DNA from: Ruminococcaceae bacterium UBA945
GTDB taxonomy: Bacteria; Bacillota; Clostridia; Oscillospirales; Acutalibacteraceae
Direction of reading: 5' to 3'
Length of the DNA: 5,838 nucleotides
NCBI GenBank assembly: GCA_002293315.1
Contig: DBCZ01000048.1
Span: 9,207-15,044, forward strand
Part shown: piece by piece, positions 1-5,159 of the stretch
How the letters are laid out: each line of letters begins with the position of its first letter
Numbering within the stretch: the stretch's first letter is position 1
Position numbers and translations under genes: made by a program
Notes under the pieces: model-generated
The model's database searches: none
Seen by the model: the letters and a program-made list of their open reading frames with translations, nothing else
Told to the model about the DNA's origin: nothing

Positions 1-419
1 CACTTTTCAAAGCTACCGATGTTGGTAAGCTCCGGTGTGCGGCTATGTCTGCTGTTTGCGGCTTTATTGAAGCTGTCGTACCCTCCGCGCAAGGCAAGGT
101 TCGCAAAATAATCATTATCAAAACGTACATCTTTATAGGTTAAATTGCTGTCCAGCGGCTTGATCCAGTAATTATCGGTTATCGTAACGGCATTAACACT
201 GATGACAGTAGAAAGATCATCTCGTTCGGTTAGCCGTAATGCCTTTTTAAGCAGCCGGGAATTGGCACGATGCTCGTCAATCGCACGTGTTTCGAGCCAA
301 TGCTCTACATTGCCGGTATTCACCAGATAAAGTGGCGCAAGGTCCTTTTTCAGCAACGTAAATTTCCGGTTTTCCCACTTGGCGACGGCTTCATCGCGGC
401 TCATAATATAAAAGTCCAT
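1..419 (-). CDS. HipA-like kinase, N-terminal part (runs off left edge)
   Basis: This is an open frame of 139 codons with no stop before the window edge, so only the N-terminal part is seen. The ATG at 417-419 is preceded by a good ribosome binding site (GGGAGGT, 426-432, 6 bp away). Recognisable stretches are WLETRAIDEHRANSRLLKK (residues 41-59), TITDNYWIK (79-87) and TPELTNIGSFEK (128-139). In HipA-like proteins of Clostridia this pattern lies just before the kinase core, with the last stretch leading into the nucleotide-binding region. HipA-family proteins are serine/threonine kinases, some acting as persistence toxins on tRNA synthetases. The catalytic residues lie outside the window, so activity cannot be judged. 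The gene lies 23 bp behind the DUF3841 gene and is almost certainly co-transcribed with it from the promoter at 1053-1081. Family assignment is from remembered sequence pattern and is moderately sure; the substrate is unknown. Confidence 0.65.
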   Translation of the reverse strand, partial: MDFYIMSRDEAVAKWENRKFTLLKKDLAPLYLVNTGNVEHWLETRAIDEHRANSRLLKKALRLTERDDLSTVISVNAVTITDNYWIKPLDSNLTYKDVRFDNDYFANLALRGGYDSFNKAANSRHSRTPELTNIGSFEK

Positions 420-442
420 TTGGCGACCTCCCTTAGCATAAT

Positions 443-997
443 TTACTTAGAAATAAAAAACTCAGCCTTTTTAACATATTCCTTTTTCAGAATCCAAAAG
501 GTTGCTTGAATTGACTTCTGATTTATCGGATAAGTACAATAATCGTTATCGATATCAAGATTAAAAATTCGCTCCCAGCTTTTTCGTTTTTGCTCTGCTG
601 TGGCGTTATCACCAATTGCGATATCTTCCTCTTCGGTCAAAGCAAGATAATGATTGCCAAGCGTGCTATGCCACATGTCAAAATCAGACAGCAATACTTC
701 ATCATCAGGCACTTCTAATGTGAGCAAAACAATTGGTGTTCCGGGCGGAGATACTGCTTTATGTGAGGTTCTCATATCTAGTCGCTTTCTTATCCCTTCC
801 CATTGATACCATGCCCAAATCGGATACTTTGCATTTTCAGGAGTGTTCGGAAGCCTCAATTTCATTTGTTCGCAGAGCCAGTCATATGCAGGTAGAAAAT
901 CTTCTTTCATAAAAACATGAGTACCTTCCGGCACAAAACAGCCGTTTTTCAAAAGTGCTTTATATACCATCTCATGTTGAATTGTCCATAAAATCAC
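443..997 (-). CDS. DUF3841 family protein
   Basis: This encodes 184 residues, soluble, with no signal peptide or membrane segment. It starts at GTG (995-997). An in-frame TGA lies two codons upstream, so this is the first usable start, and it gives the N-terminus MILWTIQ typical of DUF3841. The ribosome binding site is modest (GGGAG about 12 bp upstream). Other family-like stretches are AYDWLCEQMKLR (residues 37-48), YPIWAWYQW (58-66), a central VLLSDFDMWHSTLGNHYLAL and a C-terminal QKSIQATFWILKKEYV. The family is conserved but its function is not known to me; the aromatic W/Y/H-rich conserved positions suggest a small-ligand or nucleotide pocket, which is inference. It is the first gene of an operon with the HipA-like kinase, suggesting that the two work together, for example as toxin and antitoxin or as substrate and kinase. 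Confidence 0.75.
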   Translation of the reverse strand: MILWTIQHEMVYKALLKNGCFVPEGTHVFMKEDFLPAYDWLCEQMKLRLPNTPENAKYPIWAWYQWEGIRKRLDMRTSHKAVSPPGTPIVLLTLEVPDDEVLLSDFDMWHSTLGNHYLALTEEEDIAIGDNATAEQKRKSWERIFNLDIDNDYCTYPINQKSIQATFWILKKEYVKKAEFFISK

Positions 998-1052
998 TTC
1001 TCACAACAGCTCCCGTCAATCAATATTTTTAAAGAGTAAACTAGATGAAAAC

Positions 1053-1081
1053 AGTTTAGCATATTTTGCGCCGAAAAGCAA
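1053..1081 (-). promoter_or_regulatory. Promoter of the DUF3841/HipA-like operon
   Basis: Read on the minus strand, TTGCTT (1076-1081) is followed after 17 bp by TAAACT (1053-1058), which is preceded by TGC, an extended -10. It matches the sigma-A consensus only partly (3/6 and 4/6), but spacing and TGn support it. It leaves a leader of about 50 bases before the GTG start at 997. A small palindrome, TTTCG-5-CGAAA (1108-1122), lies just upstream of the -35 and might be a regulator site. Confidence 0.5.
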
Positions 1082-1138
1082 TATTAAATACAGATTCGTG
1101 TAGTAATTTTCGCAAAACGAAACCACATTGACGTAATG

Positions 1139-1172
1139 GAGCCCGTCACAGCAAGTTCACCGTGACGGGCTC
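1139..1172. terminator. Strong hairpin after the excisionase-like gene
   Basis: A perfect 11-bp stem, GAGCCCGTCAC (1139-1149) with GTGACGGGCTC (1162-1172), encloses a 12-base loop. It lies 4 bp beyond the stop codon of the leftward helix-turn-helix gene, as expected for its terminator. In that leftward direction, however, no U-run follows. The T-run (1180-1185) is on the rightward side, about 7 bases from the stem. It may terminate antisense transcripts, act bidirectionally with low efficiency, or protect the 3' end of the mRNA. Confidence 0.5.
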
Positions 1173-1176
1173 TTCG

Positions 1177-1776
1177 CTATTTTTTATCTTTCTTTGGGTC
1201 TTTGATTTCTCTCCTATATTTCCAATTCGGATAGGCCTTCAAAGTCTTGACATGCCATTCACTCTTGCGTACGATAGAACGGGAATACGGTGAACAGAAG
1301 AAGTCGATCAGATACACCTTTGGAATCATATGCCGCTCTTTGACTGTGAAGCTTTGCAAGTGTTCTTTCTGACACCAATTATTAATCGCATTCTTGCCAT
1401 AACCGGTAAGTTGGCTTATAGTTTTATTATCGAGCACATCCAGATAGCTGCGGAGAAGATAGGCATAGTATTCGTGCAGATCTTCTCTTGTTTCCGGCAA
1501 AGAAGAAGTAAGACTGATATTCCATGCTCTGTTTGCATACCAGCCCTTGGCTGCTGTATAGTATTCCGGAAATTCTTCCCGGTCTGCCATGTATGCTATA
1601 ACATCCATCTTCAGGATTTTATAGCATCGGGTTTTCTTGCCGGTATACATGCACGGAATCTTTCCGCTTTGCAGAAGATACAGCGCTGTAGATTTGCTGA
1701 TATGGCACAACACCTGCAGTTGTTCTTTTGTGATAACATCCGGGACCTCGTCCCAATTAGTTGGTTCATTTTCCAT
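1177..1776 (-). CDS. Double helix-turn-helix protein, excisionase-like
   Basis: This encodes 199 residues. The start is the ATG at 1774-1776, preceded by GAGGTG (1784-1789) at 7 bp. The frame is open upstream for a further 68 codons, but that part translates the repeat region and has no good ribosome binding site. Residues about 14-64 form a MerR/Xis-type DNA-binding unit: a VITKEQLQVLCHISKSTA helix pair, a wing with GKKTRCYKI, and a final helix. Residues about 114-160 look like a second such domain (KTISQLTGYGKNAINNW, then IPKVYLIDFF). Similar proteins are common in mobile elements of gut Firmicutes and are usually annotated just as helix-turn-helix or excisionase-like. A likely role is as recombination directionality factor or element regulator. 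The adjoining repeats at 1830-1869 would be natural binding sites. No integrase gene is next to it in the window. The acidic N-terminus and Lys-rich C-terminus (KDPKKDKK) are unremarkable. Confidence 0.75.
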   Translation of the reverse strand: MENEPTNWDEVPDVITKEQLQVLCHISKSTALYLLQSGKIPCMYTGKKTRCYKILKMDVIAYMADREEFPEYYTAAKGWYANRAWNISLTSSLPETREDLHEYYAYLLRSYLDVLDNKTISQLTGYGKNAINNWCQKEHLQSFTVKERHMIPKVYLIDFFCSPYSRSIVRKSEWHVKTLKAYPNWKYRREIKDPKKDKK

Positions 1777-1829
1777 AGCGGTACACCTCAAAATTATTTC
1801 AGTGAAAGACTGCGCTGTGTACGCTATGA

Positions 1830-1869
1830 GTTCTACCTTTGTTCTACCAGTTCTACCCTGAGTTCTAAC
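1830..1869. repeat. Four GTTCTA(C/A)C-type direct repeats
   Basis: GTTCTACC occurs at 1830-1837, 1841-1848 and 1850-1857, with a variant GTTCTAAC at 1862-1869 (starts spaced 11, 9 and 12 bp). They lie 54 to 93 bp upstream of the excisionase-like gene start. Near-helical-turn spacing suggests cooperative binding by one protein, such as the adjacent double helix-turn-helix protein or an integrase arm domain. The protein partner is inference. Confidence 0.6.
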
Positions 1870-1904
1870 AAAAATGCCCGAAAACCACGCATTTTGCAAA
1901 TTCA

Positions 1905-1988
1905 TTCGAACCGCAGGCATAGCTGTTGCGCAGTCTCGGCGAAGCCGTGGGCAAAGCAACTGCGCAGGTGTGCAAAGCACACTTCGAA
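1905..1988. repeat. Stacked inverted repeats flanked by TTCGAA
   Basis: TGCGCAGT (1927-1934) pairs perfectly with ACTGCGCA (1959-1966). Inside lies a smaller hairpin CGGC-GAA-GCCG (1937-1947). Immediately to the right is GTGTGC-AAA-GCACAC (1968-1982). The block is framed by two TTCGAA palindromes (1905-1910 and 1983-1988), 78 bp apart. Part of a leftward open frame crosses it, but without a convincing start or family, so I treat it as non-coding. Such structure fits a transfer origin, an attachment/excision site or a structured RNA; the sequence alone does not decide. Confidence 0.5.
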
Positions 1989-2012
1989 TCCCAGCACTCC
2001 GCCATTAGGAAC

Positions 2013-2059
2013 AATGCGAACCCGACCCGATGTTTTTTCGTCGAAGAGGCGTTCGCATT
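2013..2059. repeat. Long-armed inverted repeat AATGCGAAC/GTTCGCATT
   Basis: AATGCGAAC (2013-2021) pairs perfectly with GTTCGCATT (2051-2059). An inner CGAC/GTCG pairing (2023-2026 with 2040-2043) leaves a T-rich loop. One bulged base would extend the outer stem by three more pairs. It lies between the stacked hairpins and the decayed gene, close to the inferred edge of the element. Confidence 0.45.
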
Positions 2060-2103
2060 TGTTTTGAGATTGAATAGTGCAATTGGATTTCACAGGAGGA
2101 AAT

Positions 2104-2253
2104 ATGAGTATTGAAAATATTTGACGCAACTGGACAAACACGGAAGAATTCTCCGGTGTGTTTTCCGTTAGTGATGAAAACGGTGTGTTGTTTGAAAAGT
2201 GCTGTGAGTTTCGCAATCTGAACGAGGCGCTCATATTGTTTTCGCACAGATAA
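2104..2253 (+). pseudogene. Decayed 5' end of a serine hydrolase-like gene
   Basis: An ATG at 2104 follows a strong AGGAGG about 5 bp upstream, but the frame stops after six codons (MSIENI, TGA at 2122-2124). The same frame reopens and reads RNWTNT, then EEFSGVFSVSDENGVLFEK, then CCEFRNLNE, ending at TAA 2251-2253. The FSGVFSVSDENGVLFEK...FRN pattern resembles the first strands of beta-lactamase-fold (class C type) serine hydrolases, which usually start FSG-V-V-...-G-...-EK-...-GF-N. The catalytic SxxK and everything after it are missing. The shifted frame from 2121 reads LTQLDKHG, so a lost base near 2121 and a gained base near 2145 would restore a smooth N-terminus. It is probably a remnant left by deletion or by insertion of the neighbouring element. 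The family assignment rests on a short stretch. Confidence 0.5.
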
Positions 2254-2292
2254 AGAAATGCTTTCAGAATTCTTTCACATCTATCTCCAGGG

Positions 2293-2321
2293 TTTTCACG
2301 CTGTATGGAATATGGTAATAT
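2293..2321 (+). promoter_or_regulatory. Promoter of the alpha/beta hydrolase gene
   Basis: TTTTCA (2293-2298) and TAATAT (2316-2321) are separated by exactly 17 bp, with TGG before the -10 (extended -10). Each hexamer matches the sigma-A consensus at 4 of 6 positions. It is 49 bp upstream of the ATG at 2371 and just downstream of the decayed gene, so the hydrolase appears to be transcribed on its own. Confidence 0.45.
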
Positions 2322-2370
2322 CATTTGCAGTTGAATTACTTTGTTGGAAAATCATAAGGAGGTAAGTATT

Positions 2371-3486
2371 ATGGAATCAGTAGGCGAAAGTAAAAAGCGT
2401 CAGAGGAAACCGCTGAAAATATGTTTATGGGTGTTGGGGGTGCTCATAGCGGTGGTTGCTCTTGCGGTTGTCGGAATGCGGGTAGTATATCCCGCTATAT
2501 TGAGGGAGAGCCATCGAATTGAAGCCCCCGGCATTGACCAAATGGAGCTTGTGGAAATCGGAGGCATTCAGCAGGCATTATATTTCCGCGGAGAGGATAC
2601 CGCTAATCCTGTGATACTGTTCCTGCATGGCGGCCCCGGCAGCCCGGAGATGCCGTTCATGCATACATTCCAGTATGAATGGGAAGAAGACTTCACTGTG
2701 GTGCAATGGGACCAGCGAAATGCCGGCAAAACCTATTATGCCAATGATCCTGACGCCGTGCTTTCGACAGTAACTGCAGACCGCGTTCTTGAGGACGCCC
2801 ATGAAGTTACGGGATATATCAAGCAGAAGCTGGATACAGATAAGATTGTCATTATGGGGCATAGCTGGGGCTCGGTGCTGGGAACGATGCTTGTTCAAAC
2901 CTATCCTGAGGATTACAGCGCATACATAGCGGTTGGTCAGATGGTTAATATGATAGATAACGAGCGCGTAGGCTATGAAAAAGTTTTGGAGGCGGCAAGA
3001 GCGGCGGGGAACCAAAACGACGTAGCTGCATTGGAAGCACTTGCTCCTTATCCTGAAGAGGACTTTGACGTAAGCTTTAACAACAAGATATCAACGCTGA
3101 GAGGGTATCAGATTAAGTATGGCCTTGGAACAGGCTTGGAGCTTGAAACAGTATTACCTGTCTTAGTGTCTCCCTACTACTCATTGAGTGAAATGATGTA
3201 TTTTTTGTCGGTTGACGCACAAAAATACCAAGGTGATTTGATGCGTTTTTTGCTAGAGGATTACGACGCAAGGAACTATGGAACCGAATACAGTATACCG
3301 GTGTACTATATCATGGGAGAAAATGATTATCAAACACCGTATCCGATCGCTGAAGCCTTTTTTGAGGAAATAACGGCGCCGGTACAACACTTCTTCTCTG
3401 TCCCGGATGCAGGGCATTTCACCATGCTGGATAATAAAACTGAGTTTGACCGTATACTGCTTGAAGAAATAAGGCCGACGCTTTAG
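2371..3486 (+). CDS. Membrane-anchored alpha/beta hydrolase (prolyl aminopeptidase type)
   Basis: This encodes 371 residues. The ATG at 2371 has a near-perfect ribosome binding site (AAGGAGGT, 2356-2363). A TTG at 2341 is in frame but has none. A basic N-terminus (KKRQRKPLK) is followed by one hydrophobic segment (about residues 16-40), an uncleaved signal anchor with the enzyme outside. The catalytic domain shows HGGPG (86-90, oxyanion hole), WDQR (113-116), GHSWGS (163-168, nucleophile Ser165), GEND (316-319, likely acid Asp319) and DAGHF (His349). HGGPG with WDQR is the hallmark of the S33 proline iminopeptidase group, which removes N-terminal proline from peptides. A broader esterase or peptidase activity is equally possible, since many such homologues are untested. 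Residues 190-300 form the variable lid. All catalytic residues are present and the length is normal for an anchored form. It has its own promoter and terminator. Confidence 0.85.
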   Translation: MESVGESKKRQRKPLKICLWVLGVLIAVVALAVVGMRVVYPAILRESHRIEAPGIDQMELVEIGGIQQALYFRGEDTANPVILFLHGGPGSPEMPFMHTFQYEWEEDFTVVQWDQRNAGKTYYANDPDAVLSTVTADRVLEDAHEVTGYIKQKLDTDKIVIMGHSWGSVLGTMLVQTYPEDYSAYIAVGQMVNMIDNERVGYEKVLEAARAAGNQNDVAALEALAPYPEEDFDVSFNNKISTLRGYQIKYGLGTGLELETVLPVLVSPYYSLSEMMYFLSVDAQKYQGDLMRFLLEDYDARNYGTEYSIPVYYIMGENDYQTPYPIAEAFFEEITAPVQHFFSVPDAGHFTMLDNKTEFDRILLEEIRPTL

Positions 3487-3526
3487 CGATATGATTGCAG
3501 GCCACTGTTCTGCAGGTATAAAAACG

Positions 3527-3557
3527 AAAAGGAGCATTCATTTTGAGTGCTCTTTTT
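3527..3557 (+). terminator. Rho-independent terminator of the hydrolase gene
   Basis: GAGCATTCA (3532-3540) pairs with TGAGTGCTC (3544-3552) through one T-G wobble, with a TTT loop, followed directly by TTTTT (3553-3557). The A-run before the stem can pair with the T-run. It lies 41 bp beyond the TAG stop at 3486. Confidence 0.85.
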
Positions 3558-3577
3558 GCTATAATAATAAAAACCCC

Positions 3578-3608
3578 TTGACCTTGACATTGTGTCAAGG
3601 CTTATCCT
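3578..3608 (+). promoter_or_regulatory. MerR-type promoter with perfect operator
   Basis: The -35 TTGACC (3578-3583) and -10 TATCCT (3603-3608) are separated by 19 bp, longer than the usual 17. This is the hallmark of promoters that MerR-family activators untwist. Filling the spacer is a perfect palindrome, CCTTGACA-TTG-TGTCAAGG (3582-3600). The regulator gene starts 41 bp downstream, so it most likely controls its own transcription. Confidence 0.8.
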
Positions 3609-3610
3609 GT

Positions 3611-3632
3611 ATTTGCAAACCGGATTGCAAAT
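3611..3632 (+). repeat. Inverted repeat in the merR-type gene leader
   Basis: ATTTGCAA (3611-3618) and TTGCAAAT (3625-3632) form a perfect 8-bp inverted repeat around ACCGGA. It begins 2 bp after the -10 hexamer, spans the expected transcription start and ends about 5 bp before the Shine-Dalgarno AAGGA. It could be a second operator or a hairpin at the very 5' end of the mRNA that stabilises it. It has no U-run, so it is not a terminator. Confidence 0.55.
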
Positions 3633-3649
3633 AAGAAAGGAAGCGGATT

Positions 3650-4471
3650 ATGTTCAAAATAGGTGAATTCTCAAACCTGGTGCGCGTGTCACCCAGAATG
3701 CTCAGGCATTATGAAAAATGCGGGCTGTTTTTCCCTGCCGAAATCGACAAATTCACGGGATACCGCCAGTACAGCGCGGGGCAAATCCCGCTGATTTCAA
3801 AAATCGTGATGCTTCGCGATATGGGCTTTTCGATAGATGAAATCGGCGAAGTTCTGCCGCACCTTGAAGATTCGGTCTATGTGGACAGAATTCTGCGCTC
3901 CAAAATAGCGGAGGTGAAATCAAGCATCGCCGCCGAGCAGGATAAACTTGAGAGGCTCATGAATATGAGCGACACAATCAGAAGGGAGAAAAATATTATG
4001 ATATACGAAGTTGAACTGAAAGCATTGCCTTCAGTCAAGGTGTTGACGCTGAGAAGCACGATTCCTCAATACAGAGACGAGGGCATACTTTGGGAGAAGC
4101 TCGGGAGATATATGGGCGAAAACGGGATAGAAGCCGAGGCAAACGGTTATTCCACCTACTTTGATGAGGAATACAAAGAGAGTGACCCCGATGTGGAAAT
4201 TGCTATTCCCGTCAAGGAACTTGGTGAGAGCAGAGGGGAATTCATCTATAAGGAGTATTCGCCGATTCAATTGGCGGCGACCGTCCGATTTTCCGGCCCG
4301 TTCGACGGCGGCTATGACGCGGCAAGCGAAAAGCTCGCCTCATGGATGGAGGGAAACGGCTACGCCTTTGACGGCTGCCTGCGCGGCCACGTAATTACCT
4401 CGCCGGGCGAGGCGGCAGACCCTGAGAAGTGGCTCACCGAGCTGCAGACGCCGGTGAAAAAGATAAAATAA
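3650..4471 (+). CDS. MerR-family regulator with GyrI-like effector domain
   Basis: This encodes 273 residues, with ATG at 3650 preceded by AAAGGAAG. Residues 1-70 are a classic MerR DNA-binding domain: FKIGEFSNLVRVSPRMLRHYEKCGLF, then TGYRQYS as the wing, then KIVMLRDMGFSIDEI. Residues about 75-112 are the dimerising coiled coil. Residues about 117-273 match the GyrI-like ligand-binding fold (start YEVELKALPSVKVLTLR, core DVEIAIPV at 181-188, end DPEKWLTELQTPVKKI). The acidic residue in DVEIAIPV corresponds to the buried Glu that contacts cationic drugs in BmrR-like sensors. This layout and length match drug-sensing activators such as BmrR. No efflux pump or other obvious target gene is adjacent: a terminator precedes it and a bidirectional terminator follows. 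It may therefore act mainly on its own promoter, on the nearby hydrolase, or on distant genes. The ligand is unknown. Confidence 0.9.
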   Translation: MFKIGEFSNLVRVSPRMLRHYEKCGLFFPAEIDKFTGYRQYSAGQIPLISKIVMLRDMGFSIDEIGEVLPHLEDSVYVDRILRSKIAEVKSSIAAEQDKLERLMNMSDTIRREKNIMIYEVELKALPSVKVLTLRSTIPQYRDEGILWEKLGRYMGENGIEAEANGYSTYFDEEYKESDPDVEIAIPVKELGESRGEFIYKEYSPIQLAATVRFSGPFDGGYDAASEKLASWMEGNGYAFDGCLRGHVITSPGEAADPEKWLTELQTPVKKIK

Positions 4472-4475
4472 AGCC

Positions 4476-4511
4476 ATACAAAAATCCCCCTTAGAAGGGG
4501 GATTTTTGTAT
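4476..4511. terminator. Bidirectional terminator between convergent genes
   Basis: A perfect 17-bp inverted repeat with only two unpaired central bases: ATACAAAAATCCCCCTT (4476-4492) and AAGGGGGATTTTTGTAT (4495-4511). The GC core flanked by A5 and T5 runs works in both directions. It starts 4 bp after the regulator's stop codon and ends 1 bp before the stop codon of the convergent lipoprotein gene. Confidence 0.95.
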
Positions 4512-4512
4512 A

Positions 4513-5049
4513 TCAATCGTAATAGCCTAACCGAATTTCCATCTTATCCTCCGCAAGGTCAAGCGCTTCTTCAAGCCGCTCCGTTTCAGCGTCAACACTG
4601 CGATAATCCTCTCGGCTCAATAATCCCTGTTTGTAATCATGCTCGGCCGAATCTTCAGCATCGCCTATACGGCGGTCAAGTGCATCAATCTCGGCTTTTA
4701 CATCAAACATTTTTTCTGTCGTGGCATTCTCGGTTTTCTCTACCAGAATGTCAACCTCATTTGCCAGAGATACTAAATTATAATCTGAAAGGGGGTCTTG
4801 AGCCGGTGTGCCGGACGGAGCAGATACTATGGAGTCCGATGCAGATGAAGAGGCCGGCGCGTCGGAGCTGTTTTGCTCCTGAGGAGTTTCTAGCTTATCT
4901 AAATCTGAGCGCAAATCAGAAATCTCACTTGCAATACCGTCCAGCTGCTTTTGCAATACAGATAAATCAGTGTTTTGCTGCGGAACGCAGCCGACCATGA
5001 GCGCCGCAATAAGTATGGCAGCCATCAAAATAAATATACTTTTCTTCAT
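4513..5049 (-). CDS. Small coiled-coil lipoprotein of unknown function
   Basis: This encodes 178 residues, ATG at 5047-5049 with GAAAGGGA upstream (5057-5064). KK plus a hydrophobic run ending ALMVGC gives a lipoprotein signal with the lipidated Cys at residue 21, so the mature protein is tethered to the outer face of the membrane. Residues about 27-56 form a heptad-like coiled coil (LQKQLDGIASEISDLRSDLDKL). Residues 57-87 are a Ser/Ala/Pro-rich flexible linker. Residues 88-178 are predicted mostly helical and very acidic (DAEDSAEHDYK, ERLEEALDLAEDKM). The C-terminal half resembles helical-hairpin regions found in many unrelated envelope proteins, so no family is claimed. It stands alone, with its own promoter and a shared terminator. 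A structural, adhesion or envelope-stress role is possible but unproven. Confidence 0.8.
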   Translation of the reverse strand: MKKSIFILMAAILIAALMVGCVPQQNTDLSVLQKQLDGIASEISDLRSDLDKLETPQEQNSSDAPASSSASDSIVSAPSGTPAQDPLSDYNLVSLANEVDILVEKTENATTEKMFDVKAEIDALDRRIGDAEDSAEHDYKQGLLSREDYRSVDAETERLEEALDLAEDKMEIRLGYYD

Positions 5050-5100
5050 AAGTCATTCCCTTTCTGTAGGCCGCGCAGTCAGTGTATCTTTTTCTATACA

Positions 5101-5129
5101 ATAATACTAGGCAAGAGCTTTTCTTGCAA
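5101..5129 (-). promoter_or_regulatory. Promoter of the lipoprotein gene
   Basis: On the minus strand TTGCAA (5124-5129) and TATTAT (5101-5106) are separated by exactly 17 bp (4/6 and 5/6 consensus matches). A 6-bp inverted repeat, GCAAGA-5-TCTTGC (5111-5127), lies in the spacer and covers part of the -35, so a repressor could act here. The leader to the ATG at 5049 is about 45 bases. Confidence 0.7.
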
Positions 5130-5159
5130 GGGTAAAAACGGAAAAGAAAAATATTTTTT

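Larger units (their letters stand above)
1..2095. mobile_element. Probable accessory or mobile-element segment (right part)
   Basis: All genes in this segment read leftward, while the next genes to the right read rightward and look chromosomal. It holds an excisionase-like double helix-turn-helix gene, a repeat- and hairpin-rich non-coding stretch, and a DUF3841/HipA-like pair, a cargo combination I associate with integrative elements of gut Firmicutes. No integrase, relaxase or direct-repeat attachment site is visible. The right limit is placed just before the ribosome binding site of the decayed gene at 2104 and is an inference. The left limit lies outside the window. Confidence 0.35.

Noticed and set aside
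1108..1122. TTTCG-5-CGAAA palindrome upstream of the DUF3841 promoter
   Set aside because: Five-base arms in AT-rich DNA are weak evidence on their own; mentioned with the promoter but not called as an operator.
1777..1980. Upstream in-frame extension of the excisionase-like gene
   Set aside because: It would translate the GTTCTACC repeats and hairpins; the ATG at 1776 has a proper GAGGTG site and begins the conserved protein.
1901..1990. tRNA-like T-loop motifs (GGTTCGAAT and GATTCGAA on the minus strand)
   Set aside because: No acceptor, D or anticodon arm can be formed around either copy; TTCGAA is simply a palindrome.
1330..2067. Rightward 245-codon open frame
   Set aside because: It is antisense to the convincing double helix-turn-helix gene, is rich in Cys, Ile and Phe without domain pattern, and has no ribosome binding site.
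1902..2324. Leftward 140-codon open frame across the repeat region
   Set aside because: No ribosome binding site of note, composition of a translated structured DNA stretch, overlap with the decayed gene and the hydrolase promoter, and no recognisable domain. Its C-terminal part may recur in related elements because the DNA is conserved.
2258..2365. Small 35-codon hydrophobic open frame (MLSEFFHIYLQGF...)
   Set aside because: No good ribosome binding site, it overlaps the hydrolase promoter and its stop lies in the hydrolase ribosome binding site; could be a leader peptide but nothing else supports it.
3253..3537. Leftward 94-codon open frame
   Set aside because: It is a shadow of the catalytic C-terminus of the hydrolase, without its own start signals.
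4161..4394. Rightward 77-codon frame inside the MerR-type gene
   Set aside because: It is out of frame within a strong known domain and its Arg/Ser/Ala-rich composition is typical of a shifted frame.
4506..5000. Rightward 164-codon open frame
   Set aside because: It is antisense to the lipoprotein gene, which has a signal, ribosome binding site and promoter; this frame has none.
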